Below are positions 11,504 to 23,053 of a DNA stretch of 64,000 nucleotides, in pieces. Each line of letters opens with the position of its first letter. The stretch's first letter is position 1. Made by a program: the position numbers and the translations under genes. Source of the stretch: Apiotrichum sp. Y4204 (lineage: Eukaryota; Basidiomycota; Tremellomycetes; Trichosporonales; Trichosporonaceae); the NCBI GenBank assembly GCA_025531455.1, contig JAMYHL010000080.1, positions 107,900 through 171,899 of the forward strand. Direction: 5' to 3'. Under the pieces are notes generated by a model, which did no database searches, was not told the origin of the DNA, and saw only the letters and a program-made list of their open reading frames with translations.

Positions 11504-11904
11504 TGTGTGTTGGGGACAATGTCCCCCAAGGGCTCAGAGTGTCTTATACAGCCGTACACTAAGTTGCTGCAGGGTCAACAATTGGGGTGTGCCCCAGCTG
11601 CGAGTTCGGTCATTTCCGATGGCCCAAAGGTGGCCGAGATGGCACGAGTCGTCCGGGCAATGTCGAACCGGGCACTATCAGTGCGGGGTTGTCCCCACAT
11701 TGACATCCATCTCTGCAACCTGTTCACACGGCGGTCTCCTGTTTCTTACACATGTGCTATCCGTCCTCAATAGAGTCGCCAAGTCAAAGTGAACCAGTTC
11801 CTACTACTTCGCTCAACACCTCGCCGCAGACACAGCGACTAATGTCCCTCACCTTTTAATCGGCGTTTACCAATCTAACGTGTCTGGTTTGTGAACTTCC
11901 CATT
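11504..11904. other. Divergent promoter region
   Basis: About 400 bases separate the start of the minus-strand hydrolase from the plus-strand dehydrogenase. No gene is seen; both genes must take their promoters from here. Confidence 0.5.
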
Positions 11905-13778
11905 ATGACTTTCACCCGTAGCGTTCTCAACAACGCGACACGATCTTCCATCCGTCAGCTGAGTGGCAGAACGAGCACGCCAGTCTCCTTACGGGGACAT
12001 CTTGCTATTGGCAGTTTGCGATACGCGTCGAGTCTACCTCCTCGCTCGCCGAGGTTTGCGACAGTGACCGCCGACCACGTCGCCCAGCTTCGTGGTCTGC
12101 TCGACTCCCCTCGGTCTCTCCTGTCAACACTCGATGGTAGCGCCTCCGCAGAAGATCTCGTTGCGTACAACAATGACTGGATGAATAAGTATCATGGCAG
12201 TAGCGCGGCTGTCATCAAGCCGAGAAGCACTGAGGAGGTGTCTCGGATTATGCGATACTGTTACGAGAACGACATCGCTGTGGTTCCACAGGGAGGAAAT
12301 ACGGGTCTAGTGGGTGAGCATGGCTGTGACCGCAACTCAGCGGTGTTGGCGTTGAAACTGATGTCAATCGCAGGAGGAAGTGTGCCCGTCCACGACGAGG
12401 TCATTTTATCACTGTCAAACATGAACAGCGTCCGCTCATTCGACCCAGTCTCCGGGGTCCTGGTCGCAGACGCAGGGGTAATCCTCGAGTCGGCCGACAG
12501 CTATCTTGCGGAACGCGGCTTCATCTTCCCACTCGACCTTGGTGCCAAGGGGTCATGTCATGTGGGCGGTGTGGTTGCAACCAACGCAGGTGGACTTCGA
12601 CTGCTCCGCTACGGCAGCCTGCACGGCAGCGGGATTGGAGGTGGTGCTTCCAGATGGCACAGTCTGGAGTGGCTTGCGTCAATTACGCAAAGACAACACT
12701 GGTGAGTGCTTGCCGGAGAACTAGGGGAGGTCTCTAACTGTCAGGCTTTGACCTCAAGCAGCTTTTCATTGGATCCGAAGGAACGCTGGGCACCATCACT
12801 GCTATTTCCATTCTCTGTCCTCGGCGTCCAAAGACAATGCGAGTGGCCGTGTTCTCCGCGGACTCGTTTGAAGCGATTCAGCAGGTGTACGCCGATGCCA
12901 AAACAGATCTCGGTGAGATTTTGTCGGCATTTGAAGTCTGGGACAAACAGTCGTACGAGTACTTCTGCAAACACCAAACAGCGATGGGATCCGAACGCAA
13001 GCTGTTCTCGACCGAGGGCGAGTTCTACTGCCTTGTGGAGTTGGGCGGGAGCAACCCGGAGCACGATGAAGAAGTAGGTTGACTGACCGCCGTCTGTCCA
13101 TGTGCAGAGCTGACGTTAAGAAACTGAGCAACCTTCTCGAACATCTCATGAGTTCAGGAACCGTCCTCGATGGAGTGGTGGCGCAGGACGAGTCGCAGTT
13201 TGCCCACCTGTGGTCCATCCGCGAGCTCATCCCCGAGTCCTGCAGCAAGTCAGGTGCGGCGTTCAAGTACGATCTCTCCATCCCCGTCGCGGAGATGTAC
13301 AACGTAGTCGAGGAGATGCGGGAACACCTTCGCTCGCGTGGCCTACTCCGCGGAGATGGTGTTGTGGGCGATCCCATTCGAGGTGTTGCAGGCTTTGGTC
13401 ACATGGGTGACGGTGAGTTCGCTCTAGTTACAGAAACCTAACATGGCAGGTAATCTGCATCTGAACGTAATTGCCGACAAGTTCTCGGAGGAGATACAGG
13501 CTGTCATTGAGCCGTTCGTGTATGAGATTGTCGGTGAGTGTGGCATGGCTTGCCTTCTAGGTCACGACTCACAATGCAGCCAAACGTGACGGCTCCGTAT
13601 CCGCTGAACACGGCCTTGGTGTCATGAAGGCGCCGTACATTAGCTACTCGCAAACAGAGGTGTCGATTGACCTCATGAAGCGCATCAAGAAGATGTTCGA
13701 TCCAAAGGGCATCATGAACCCGTACAAAGTGAGTTCCGACATTGTTGAGTCGGATGCTGACTACAGTTTGTGGTTTGA
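11905..13778 (+). CDS. D-2-hydroxyglutarate / D-lactate dehydrogenase homologue, apparently frameshifted
   Basis: FAD_binding_4 plus FAD-oxidase C-terminal family, mitochondrial D2HGDH/Dld2 type. The N-terminus is Ser/Arg-rich like a mitochondrial presequence. Conserved blocks: [16 protein letters not shown] (across a 60-nt intron 12314-12373), [84 protein letters not shown] and [11 protein letters not shown]. Introns also fall near 12702-12744, 13075-13118, 13412-13451, 13533-13579 and 13730-13766. Between LHGS and GLEVVLPDG only one base (12631) remains where relatives have two codons, so the frame shifts by a 5-nt deletion; no GT..AG intron can repair it. The homologues oxidise D-2-hydroxyglutarate or D-lactate with FAD. 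Either a young pseudogene or an assembly error. Confidence 0.85.
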
Positions 13779-14908
13779 TTTAGACATCAGAGACAGATAG
13801 ATTCTACACATCGATGTGCTTCCTCTTGAACAGATGCTACCCATAACGCTTCTAAGACTATGTGAGGTAAAAGATCACCTGTCCATATGACAGCGTTTCG
13901 CATCCCACATGCAAGTTCCAAACCCACTCGGCGAGTGTCAAAAACAGCTTTGCTCAGCAGAGTGCTAATGCACTCCACGCATCGAGGGCGTAGCGATCTA
14001 TCACTACGTCGGCCGGTCGGGTCATGCATGCGGAGCGCCATGACACGCTGGCACTCCAAGATGTGGTCACGTACGCGGGAGCAAGAGTCCTGGGGGCTGC
14101 TGACTGGGTAGCTGGCCGAGACGGTTGCATGAAACATCAGCGCTGGCTGAGTGTGCGACCGTCACTCTCAGCCAACGCTTGCGATGTCGAATGTGGTGCA
14201 TCGATGTGACGTTTTCAGTCAGTAACGCGAAGACCGGCGACGACGACGGCAATCTCGCAATCTCGCCATACTCTCGCCAGATGGCCAGAGGCGCCAGATA
14301 TCGCCATATCGCCAGATTAAGTTTGGACACGTGTGTGCCATCCGGCAGAGCTCACTAGATCCTAGATCCTAGATCATGTTTATGAGACCGCTGAAAAGTT
14401 TGATTGTCTATTGTCTTGTCATTTTGCACGTGATACTTTAAATCAACGCAACCTCCACATCCTCACTTGAAAAGTCTCTCTTAAGACTTAAGTGAGTTCG
14501 GTTGCCCAACCGCTAACAAGCGACCACCGACAAGCGATCTGATCGCGACCGCGTGCGAGCAGATGGCCTTGAATGCGGCCAGCGCGAAGCGAACTAACTG
14601 AGGCAAAGCCCTAGAGTGGCCAGACGTTGTTGAGCCGAGGCTACCGGTGGTCGACTTGTCCTGATAGGAGACCTGACCGGAGATCTGTTGGACTGTCGCT
14701 TATGGGTCCCTGATGATAATGCTTGACCACTGGGCAAGCACGATACTTGCGAAGACTTCTCAAGCGTTCTGCAGCATTCGTTCCAGTTTCGTCACAGACA
14801 AACGAGCTAGTGGATGGCAACCGAAGTTGTGCACAACACAGATCAATCAATATCCTTGCATAAATCGTACGGCTGAACTCAGATGGACTACTAAGCGATC
14901 CCATGCTG
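13779..14908. other. Convergent intergenic region
   Basis: No supported gene. A short direct repeat of CCTAGAT units is seen near 14355-14375, with repeated CGCCAGAT-like words at 14270-14320. These are too short to assign. Confidence 0.45.
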
Positions 14909-16605
14909 CTATGACCTTGACTTCTCGTCAAACGAGTGCTGAGGAAGAGCAAGCTCGCCGTCAAAGTCGTTCTTCTTCTTCTTGTTGCCCCACGGGCGGT
15001 TAAGGGGGCTGTCCTTGCCCTGGTACAGGAAGAGGTCGTAGAAGAATCCGCCAACAACACCGCCGCACAGCGTTGCGATGATCGGGGTGTAGATCCAGTA
15101 GCAGTTCTTGTAGGTCCAGATCTTGGAGGGGTAACCATACATGGCGGCGGCAATGCGGGGTCCAAGGTCACGAGCAGGGTTGAGGCAGTAGGCGGTCTGT
15201 GTACCAAGGGCAGCACCAATGCCGACGATCAACCACAGAAGGATCATGCCGTTCATACCCGCAGGAGCTGGGTTGTTGTCCTTGTCTCCAAGACAGAAGA
15301 TACATGCGAGCAGGACAGCCGTGGCGAAGAGCTCGGAGAAGAAAGAACCTGTACGATTAGCTCACTGTTCAGGGGTTCCGATTAGCACGATCGAGCATGG
15401 CTGCCACATGCCACACCGTCACTTCCATGCTGCCATGAATCCATGGATACATGCCACCACCACTCACCAATGTTGGACATGTACGGCTGCGAGTCGGTGA
15501 AGAAGAGCGTTGCCGACGACGTGGCAAGACCGTAGGTACGGGTGTTGTACCCGCCCTCGAACTTGTTCAGGAGGGCGTGGTAGTTGCCCATTACGAGACA
15601 CGATCCTATACACGCTCCTGGAGCAAGTCAGATCCAGCCCCGAAATAACAATCAGAGGCAGAGCACTCACCGAGAACCTGAGCAAGCATGTAACCCGGCA
15701 CCTTGCGCCACGGGAAGCCACGCCAGATGGCCAACGCCAACGTGACAGCCGGGTTGATGTGGGCGCCCGAGATACCGCCGGCAATGTGGACGCCAAACCT
15801 GAGGAGGGTCAGCCAAAAACCAAAATCGTGATCCTGTGGCACACTCACATGACGCCGATACCCCAACCAAACGAGATGGACAGATAGCTCCCCTGCTTCA
15901 ACTCGCTGAGCACGACCTGACAGTTGACGCCGTTTCCAAAGATGATGAGAATCATGGTGCCGATGAACTCGCCGAAGTACTCCTTGTACGCGTGACGGAT
16001 GCGCGACAGGGGGTTGACCAGGTATGGCGCCTCCTCCATTTGGATGATGCTGGCACGGCGGATTTCCACACTCGGCTTGCCCGGCTCCACTCCGGGGTGC
16101 TCGGGGTGGTGTTCCAGGTGAGCCACGAACTTGTCGCTGACCGGGCTGGCCAGAGGGTGCTGGCCGTTCTGGCCGTCCTGGGGCGAGGTAACGGGGACCA
16201 GCCCGAGTGCCTGGTGTTCGGCGGAAACACCATTTGGTGGGAAGCTCTGCGGGGGCATGGTCGTCGTCGTCGTCGAAGTGACCTGGATGGGCCTGTCATT
16301 CGGGTGCACAACGATAGCGTTGGGCATCTGGCCTGCTTCGTTAGCTGTCATACGTTCTTCTCTCTCTTGGCGAGCCCCTGGTCGCACACCGCTTTCCACC
16401 ACAGTGCAGGCCAGGGCTGACAGTGGCGAGATGTGCCACGGTGCCAGTCGAGATAACTAAGCAACTCACCACCTTCGATGGCCTGTAGCATATCCGGAGT
16501 GACCAGCACATAGCGGACGCCGGGCTCCCCGACGGCTGCAAAGCCGGGACCGTACAGCCTGGGGTCGTGGTTCTCTTCGTGGTGGTGGTGATGGTGCTCG
16601 GCCAT
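14909..16605 (-). CDS. Aquaglyceroporin (MIP family glycerol channel)
   Basis: Five exons on the minus strand, ATG 16605, stop at 14909. Four phase-consistent introns, all with GTGAGT-type donors, lie near 16350-16470, 15795-15850, 15600-15670 and 15350-15468. A long hydrophilic N-terminus (about 170 residues, starting [14 protein letters not shown]) precedes six membrane spans. The first half-helix motif is [12 protein letters not shown] and the second [11 protein letters not shown]. The Asp right after the second NPAR marks a glycerol-conducting (GlpF/Fps1-like) rather than water-specific channel. [20 protein letters not shown] corresponds to the last two helices. The C-terminal tail is Lys-rich. 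It points away from glycerol kinase at 19425 across 2.8 kb; the pair would supply and trap glycerol. Confidence 0.93.
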
Positions 16606-19424
16606 GGTAACTCAATTGCAGTAGTTGGGGGCAAGACACGCCGTCAAGGCATGCCAGCTATTTAGCGGCAGACCATCTGCCTCTTGAGACTGAAACGAAG
16701 CTCAACCTGTTGCTGACGCGAGTGGAAACAGGTGCTCGGATAACGATGAACCGGCAGTTTACGTCCAGTCGTCCTCGGAGTTCTTTCTTGACTGCTATCG
16801 CCTCGCACCTGCGCGTCGGTAGTTCTGCTTGCTCCCTCCTGGCTACACTCCCAGCCTTCCCGCTTGCGCCTTTGTCGTCCTTGCGAACAGAGCACGACAA
16901 GGTTGCCCCAAGTTGCCCCAAATGTAACTCAGCTCATTGTGAGGCAGACGCAAGCCTGTGATCATGGTGGCAGCTTTGGCGGCAGAGCTCAGAGGCCAAC
17001 GGTGGACGGCCAGCAGAGGAGCAGATCAGGTAGAGGACGGAGAGAAGACACCACGCGCTAACGTCTGCCCCTCCCCTCATGGCCCTCGACGGTCATGACC
17101 GTGGCGACAGCCGCGCAGGGGTGGATATCTTTAGCGCTCGGGCGCTGGTGCAGGCCTAGGTCTTTATCGCTGGCTTGCTCAGCTGCGATGCTCCAGTTGC
17201 AACTCCGGAATCATCGGCACGACAACTTCTTCTCCAAGCCTTAGACTTGCGCTTGCCTTCGGCATTCTCATCTGGGATTCCGTTAGCACCACCTCGGGCC
17301 CGCAGCTAGCGGGTAAGGAGTCGATCGCCGCGTTCCACTCGATCTCTCTCTCCAAGCGCGGTTCAGCCGGATTAGTGCAGCTGCGCGTGCCGCCTAATGA
17401 GGGATCGCCTCTCTGCTCTGCTGCTTGGATCTGTACGTTCTCCGCCGCAGCTTGCATCTCCCTGCTCATGTGGACCCACCAGCTGACAGGGCTCTCTTGG
17501 AGCACGCAGTTTCGCAACCGCCCAAAGGTGCACAAACTCAACCGAGGTCCAGGAACCGCACTAGGTAGAAGCGCATGCTCGTGTTGCGAGATCGTGAGCA
17601 GCTGGGCACCGGGGGAGAGGTCGCGTTCGAAAAAAGGCAGCTCGGGAGAGACGGCTTGGCAAGGGACATCGGCTCAATCTCCGAAGACCGTCGCACCACT
17701 GGCAGACCTCGCTTAGAACTATAGCACGGGCACAACGCCACTTTCCTCTATGAGGGGTGCTGTTCGTGGATCGCGGCATCCCAAGCAGCCAAGAACAGTG
17801 CGAACCATACCATTGTATTTGGTGTGGCTGCCATGCCATGGATGCCATGCGCTGCCATGCGGGTGCGCTGCCTCCGGGCCCCGGACCGGTGCGAACCTAT
17901 GATCGCATAAGAGAGGCTCAAGGCAGAGGCTGGCACAGGAACAACTGCTTTCTAGGAACACGTCTTGTAAGATCCCTTTGCTCATGCATGAGCAGCGGAG
18001 CCGCAGGAAAAGTCCTGACGGGACCGAGCCTATTCGAGCCTCGGCCAACAGCCTGCACATCCTGTCCTCTCGGTTTGTGGTTTGCGCTCGTTTTAGCTCT
18101 GCTAACCCTACGCAGCCCTGCACTGCCCTGGACTCCTAACGCGATTAATCTTCGTTGCCAGCAGTCTGTTTCTGCGGGCCCCACACGCTCCAGAGCGCGA
18201 AAGACCCATGACCGCATGTGTAGCCCCGCATAGTCACCGGTATGTGGGGCAACAGAGGCCGAGGCGCGACGCAGTGATCGACATCATGTCGCATACCCTC
18301 CTGACAGTCAGGTACAGTGTGGCCCCACCACCCACCTCAGCCACACATTATACCGACCCCGTATGCCCGGACACCCCTCTCTCCTCGCACCGGTACACAC
18401 GCGCTTCGGCCATGCCAGCGACAGCGAGAAGCGCGGGCAAGCCACATACCGCGCAGCACGCGCAGCCAGGAATAAACCGGTGTTTCTGAATGTCGGTCAG
18501 AATAATAAGTTAATGAGAAACCGACAGGGGCGACGGCGCGGGATTGCGGGTATCGCCAAGCGCGTCCACGGCCACCCATGCCAGCCGTTTTAAGAGTAAT
18601 CTCCGACAACCCGCCGAGCATGCTAAGCGTCCAAGCTTTATTCACGCAGCCTTGCCCACTTTTGTTCCTGCTTGTCCTTGGGCCACTCGGGCTCAGTGCG
18701 TTGCCCCTCGCCCCTCATTAGCAAAGAGCGGCGTATCAACAACCCCAGGTCTACTGCGCGATAGCCCTTCAGTGGTGCCTTTGGGCTCCTTCCAATTCAC
18801 GTTCAAGCGCGACTTGCTGCCGTCATGGGAGTCGCGGGTCCTCATCAGCTGAGACCCGGTTTTGTGGGGACTAGGCCAAATATGGAAGTCGCACCGGCTG
18901 TGTCACCATGTGGTGACGATCAGAAGCCCTCGGCCCGGTGTGCCCCGGATCTGTCTGTTGGGAACTTCATCTTGGCCCATTGGCAATGAGCGGGCACGAC
19001 ACAAGTTGCCAAGGAAGTGGACAGGGGGTGAGAACCTTCGCGGAGAACAATGTCGCGCGGTAGTCAGCGGATCGCACTAGCCGGCGGCACTCTCCGGCGT
19101 GTTGCGCCTCGAGATAACAATGTGAGGGCTGGCAGGCGGTGTGTTACCATTGAGCATTGTATCGTACCCCAGTGCCGACTGCCCAAGCGCCTGAACTTCC
19201 AAGCGAAGCGCAGCTGTGTGGTGCGAGGTATGGTGATACCGGGCGACCTCACGGTATCGCGCGTTGTCCGTGCGGCCACGTCTCACCGCCGCCGGTTGAA
19301 CGGGCTGTCTATCCGGACCGCAACGGTTCCCAGACACGATGAGAAGAGAGAGCGCGCAGGTCGACGACGTCTATAGAACCCCCGGTCTGCTCTCCGTTCA
19401 CTTTCCCCCCATCATCAGCCCAAC
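16606..19424. other. Long divergent intergenic region between glycerol channel and glycerol kinase
   Basis: No confident gene. A short direct repeat of GTTGCCCCAA lies at about 16901-16920. On the minus strand a frame open from about 17680 to 17179 reads like a protein C-terminus (EREIEWNAAIDSLP, LGEEVVVPMIPELQLEHRS) and could be the end of an unrecognised gene, but no domain or start was found. The remainder probably holds the two promoters. Confidence 0.4.
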
Positions 19425-21198
19425 ATGACCGTCACCAAGAAGCAGTACCTCGTCTCCGTCGACATTGGCACGACCTCGACTCGTGCCATTGCCTTCGACG
19501 AGACTGCGGACGCCGTGGCGACTCACCAGATTGAGTACGACCAAATCTACCCCCACCCCGGATGGCACGAGCAGCGTCTCGAGGACCTCATTGGTACCGT
19601 CTACACCTGTCTTGATGGCGTCGCCGAGGCCCTCAAGGCCAAGGGCATCAGCGTCCATGACATTCCTGGTATTGGTATCACCAACCAGCGTGAAACTACC
19701 TGTGTTTGGTCGCGCAGCACTGGCAAGCCCCTCTACAATGGTGAGTACTAAAGCTCTTGGACGTGTTAGCAGCCATGCTGATCTCACAGCCATTGCTTGG
19801 CCCGACACCCGTAACACTGTAACGGTCAAGCAGCTCGCTCTCAAGTCGAGCAAGGGCACTGAGGCGCTTCAGGACAAGACTGGGTGAGTAGTGACAATCG
19901 GGATTGTGTGTCGTTTCTCCTAACTGACGCCCAGTCTTCCCCTCTCCACCTACTTTAGTGGCACCAAGCTGCGCTGGATGCTTGACAACGTTTCCGAGGT
20001 CCAGAAGGCACACGAGGCCGATGACCTCATGTTTGGTACCGTCGAGACCTGGGTTCTCTGGAACCTCACTGGCGGGAAGAACGGCGGTCTCCACCTCACG
20101 GATGTGACCAACGCGTCGCGTACGATGCTCATGAACATTCGCACGACCCAGTGGGACAAGAATTGCCTTGAGTTCTTTGGCATCCGCGAGTCGTGTCTTC
20201 CTAAGATTGTCTCCAACGCGGAGATCTATGGCAAGATTGTCTCGCCCGAAGGTCGCAAGCTCGCCTTTGAGGGCCTTCCCATTGCGGGCATGATTGGCGA
20301 CCAGCAGGCGGCGCTCGTTGGCAACAAGTGCATTGAGCTTGGCTCTGCCAAGAACACCTACGGTACCGGCGCATTCATGCTCTTTAACACTGGCGAGGAG
20401 GTCGTCCCGTCCAACTACGGTCTCCTGACCACTACTGGATACCGTGCTGGCCCCAACGCCAAGACCATCTACGCCCTCGAGGGCTCGATCGCCGTGGCTG
20501 GATCATCAATCAAGTGGCTGCGTGACCAGATGGGTCTCATCGCCGAGGCTTCCGACATTGGCAAGTACGCCGGTGAGGTCAAGGACACCGGTGGTGTCTT
20601 CTTTGTTCCTGCCTTCTCGGGTCTTTTCGCTCCATACTGGGACGACACGGCTGCGGGTACCGTTATCGGCATCACGGGCTACACCAACCGCGCGCACATG
20701 TGCCGTGCGACGCTCGAGGCGACGTGCTTCCAGACCCGTGCTATTCTCGAGGCCATGACCAAGGACTCGAACAAGCAGCTCCAGATCCTCAGGGTCGACG
20801 GTGGAATGACAAACTCGGGTAAGCATCATTTGTGAAACACTTTACGTTCCTCCACTGACGCCACAGACATCTGCATGCAGCTCCAGGCCGACATTCTCGG
20901 CATTGAGGTGGAGCGCCCGGTCATGCGCGAGAGCACGGCGCTTGGATCTGCGATCTGCGCCGGTGTCGCGCTTGGCCTCTTCGGCTGGGACCTCGAAAAG
21001 CCCGAGACGCTCAGCAAGGTGAACGTTTCTGGCCAGACCATCTTCAAGCCGCAGAACGACGCACACGACCGCGCGAAGCGCTGGAAGGGATGGGAGAAGG
21101 CCGTCCAGCACGCCAAGAACTGGAAGGACGTCACCCAGCCCTCGCGCCGCGTGTCTGGCGCATTCGAGTCCGATAAGACTGCCACGTTCAAGGAGTAG
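19425..21198 (+). CDS. GUT1: Glycerol kinase
   Basis: Four exons, ATG 19425, stop 21196-21198. Introns follow a GTGAGT donor at 19741, another near 19884 and a GTAAGC donor near 20819; all joins keep frame. About 520 residues of the FGGY carbohydrate kinase family. The N-terminal ATPase strand is [16 protein letters not shown], followed by [12 protein letters not shown] and the glycerol-site region HPGWHEQ. The central part has [31 protein letters not shown] and [18 protein letters not shown]. The family signature region is [14 protein letters not shown], followed by [11 protein letters not shown] and [18 protein letters not shown] in the second ATP-binding lobe. It phosphorylates glycerol to sn-glycerol 3-phosphate in the cytosol, the first step of glycerol catabolism. 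Divergent from the aquaglyceroporin gene. Confidence 0.96.
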
Positions 21199-21439
21199 GT
21201 TCTGCGGGAATGATTCATGGTTCTCGCTTAGCGGTTGTTGACCCCCTCAACGGCTTGATGAGGAGGATACCCTTCCCAGGCCGCGGTTGTGATTCCCGGC
21301 CGTGTTGTAGTAGTCAGACGATTCAATGTTAAATGTGGTTCTCAAAGCACCGCTGCAATGTCTGTCGCTCGAGACGACATACTCGCGCATGTCTGACGTC
21401 GCGGCCTGACACACTAACCCGAATACATAGTCTTTAACA

Positions 21440-23053
21440 TTACGGCGTCAACACACGCACATCGAGCAGCACCGGACCATTGGCATCCAGGGCGGCGCGG
21501 TACGCTGCCTCAAACTCGTCTCTCGTGTTCGTCTGCGACGCGGGCACGCCGTACCCTTCTGCGAGCTTGACAAAGTCAATGCCAGGCAAGTCGAGGCCGC
21601 CAACAGACTCGACCTCAAGGCGGCGCGCGAACCCACGTAATGCGCCGTAGCTGCGGTTGTTGACGATTACAAACACAACGCGCTCTCCGCGCTGCGCGGC
21701 CGTGTACAGCGCGGGCAGGGCGTAATTTGTGCTTCCGTCGCCGATGACAGCCACGACGGTCGCCTCGGGCCGTGCGAGCGCGATCCCCACAGCTGCCGGG
21801 AGACCGAAACCCAGCCCGCCCGACGCAGGGAAGTGGTACATGCCCGGCTCGTCCATGTGCACGTGATCCAAGAACGCGAGATCGAGGGTGGTCGACTCGT
21901 TGACGTAGACGATTGGCCGAGTGTGCTGGCGCCGGAATTCATTGAGTACATCCAGGACTTCCAAGCCTGCCATCAGCCCATTCGCAGTGCGCGGTATCGG
22001 TGCCAGAGAGCGGGGCTTAACACGGACGCCACGGTCGTCAACCGCCCCAGCGAGGGCCGCCAGCGCGCCGCCGACCTCCGCCACGATCGACTCGCCGTAC
22101 GGCGCTCGTGATGCCTCGCCCGCGTCGCTCGTGATATGAATCACCTGCGCGCCCGCAGGAAGGTACGCGTCTGGCTCCCAGCGGTGGTAGCGCATCACAG
22201 GTGCACCGATTACGAGCACGCCGTCGTGACCGTCGAGACGCTCGCGCACGGACTTGATGCCTGGGGGGAGGACGCCTCGGAAGGCCGCGTGCGTCGTCGG
22301 AAAGGGGCACCGGGGCGCGGACGGCGCGACCCAGACTGGGGCTCCAAGCTTCTCTGCGAGCGCGACTGCTGACGCTTGCGCGCGGCACGCGTCGACGTCC
22401 GGGCCGAGTACGAGCACCGGGCGTTTGAATGCATCGAGTCGCGCGGCGAGCTCGGCAAGCAGGTCTGACGAAAGGGATCCGCCCATGCGTACTGTGCGCC
22501 CCGCGAGGAGCACGTCATCGTCCAGCGCCGGCTGCTCCCAATCGTCCATCGGGACTGAGACGTATACTGGCCCCTTGGGGCTGGTTGTTGCTTCGAACAC
22601 CGCCTGGCTTAGGGTGCGGGGCACGTCTTGGGGCGAGAGCGGCTCGCTTGAGTACTTGACAAGCGGACGGGGGAGCAGAGTGGCGTCGACGTTGGCGAGC
22701 ATTACCTCCTGACCGATGGTACGGCGCATCTGTTGTCCAGCGAGGAGGACGAGTGGGGAGTGCGAGTAGTACGCGTTTGTGAGCGCGCCCATTCCGTTGC
22801 CTGTTCCCGACGCAGCGTGCAGGCTCACAAGCGCAGGCTTTCCCGAGGCTTGGGCGTACCCGTCCGCCATGCCCATGACCACCGCCTCCTGTAGGCCGAG
22901 CACGTAGTCAAAGTCATCGGGCAGGCGACCCAGAAATGGCAGCTCGTTCGACCCCGGGTTGCCAAAGATGGTAGTGAGGCCGTGCGCACGGAGAACGTGG
23001 ACGGTCGAGTCGAGGATGTTCATTGCGAGAGCTCGATTGAGGGGTGGCAGCAT
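21440..23053 (-). CDS. Benzoylformate decarboxylase-like ThDP enzyme, intronless
   Basis: Single 537-codon ORF on the minus strand; an internal ATG at 23023 (MNILDSTVHVL) is the better start by comparison with bacterial enzymes, giving 527 residues. It follows bacterial benzoylformate decarboxylase (MdlC) closely: FGNPGSNELPFL with the catalytic Ser, GLQEAVVMGMADGYAQA with the ThDP Glu, SLHAASGTGNGMGALTNA with the His, WVAPSAPRCPFPTTH, VLVIGAPVMRYHRWE with the second catalytic His, and the ThDP/Mg motif VIGDGSTNYALPALYTAAQ followed by the NN pair in IVNNRSYGALRGFA. The reaction expected is decarboxylation of benzoylformate (mandelate pathway) or a related 2-oxo acid. No introns, unlike nearly all neighbours. 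A GATATATC element lies about 40 bases upstream. Bacterial origin by transfer is inferred. Confidence 0.9.
   Translation of the reverse strand: MLPPLNRALAMNILDSTVHVLRAHGLTTIFGNPGSNELPFLGRLPDDFDYVLGLQEAVVMGMADGYAQASGKPALVSLHAASGTGNGMGALTNAYYSHSPLVLLAGQQMRRTIGQEVMLANVDATLLPRPLVKYSSEPLSPQDVPRTLSQAVFEATTSPKGPVYVSVPMDDWEQPALDDDVLLAGRTVRMGGSLSSDLLAELAARLDAFKRPVLVLGPDVDACRAQASAVALAEKLGAPVWVAPSAPRCPFPTTHAAFRGVLPPGIKSVRERLDGHDGVLVIGAPVMRYHRWEPDAYLPAGAQVIHITSDAGEASRAPYGESIVAEVGGALAALAGAVDDRGVRVKPRSLAPIPRTANGLMAGLEVLDVLNEFRRQHTRPIVYVNESTTLDLAFLDHVHMDEPGMYHFPASGGLGFGLPAAVGIALARPEATVVAVIGDGSTNYALPALYTAAQRGERVVFVIVNNRSYGALRGFARRLEVESVGGLDLPGIDFVKLAEGYGVPASQTNTRDEFEAAYRAALDANGPVLLDVRVLTP

Noticed and set aside
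14355..14375. Short CCTAGAT direct repeat
   Set aside because: Only about two and a half units; too short to be a named element.
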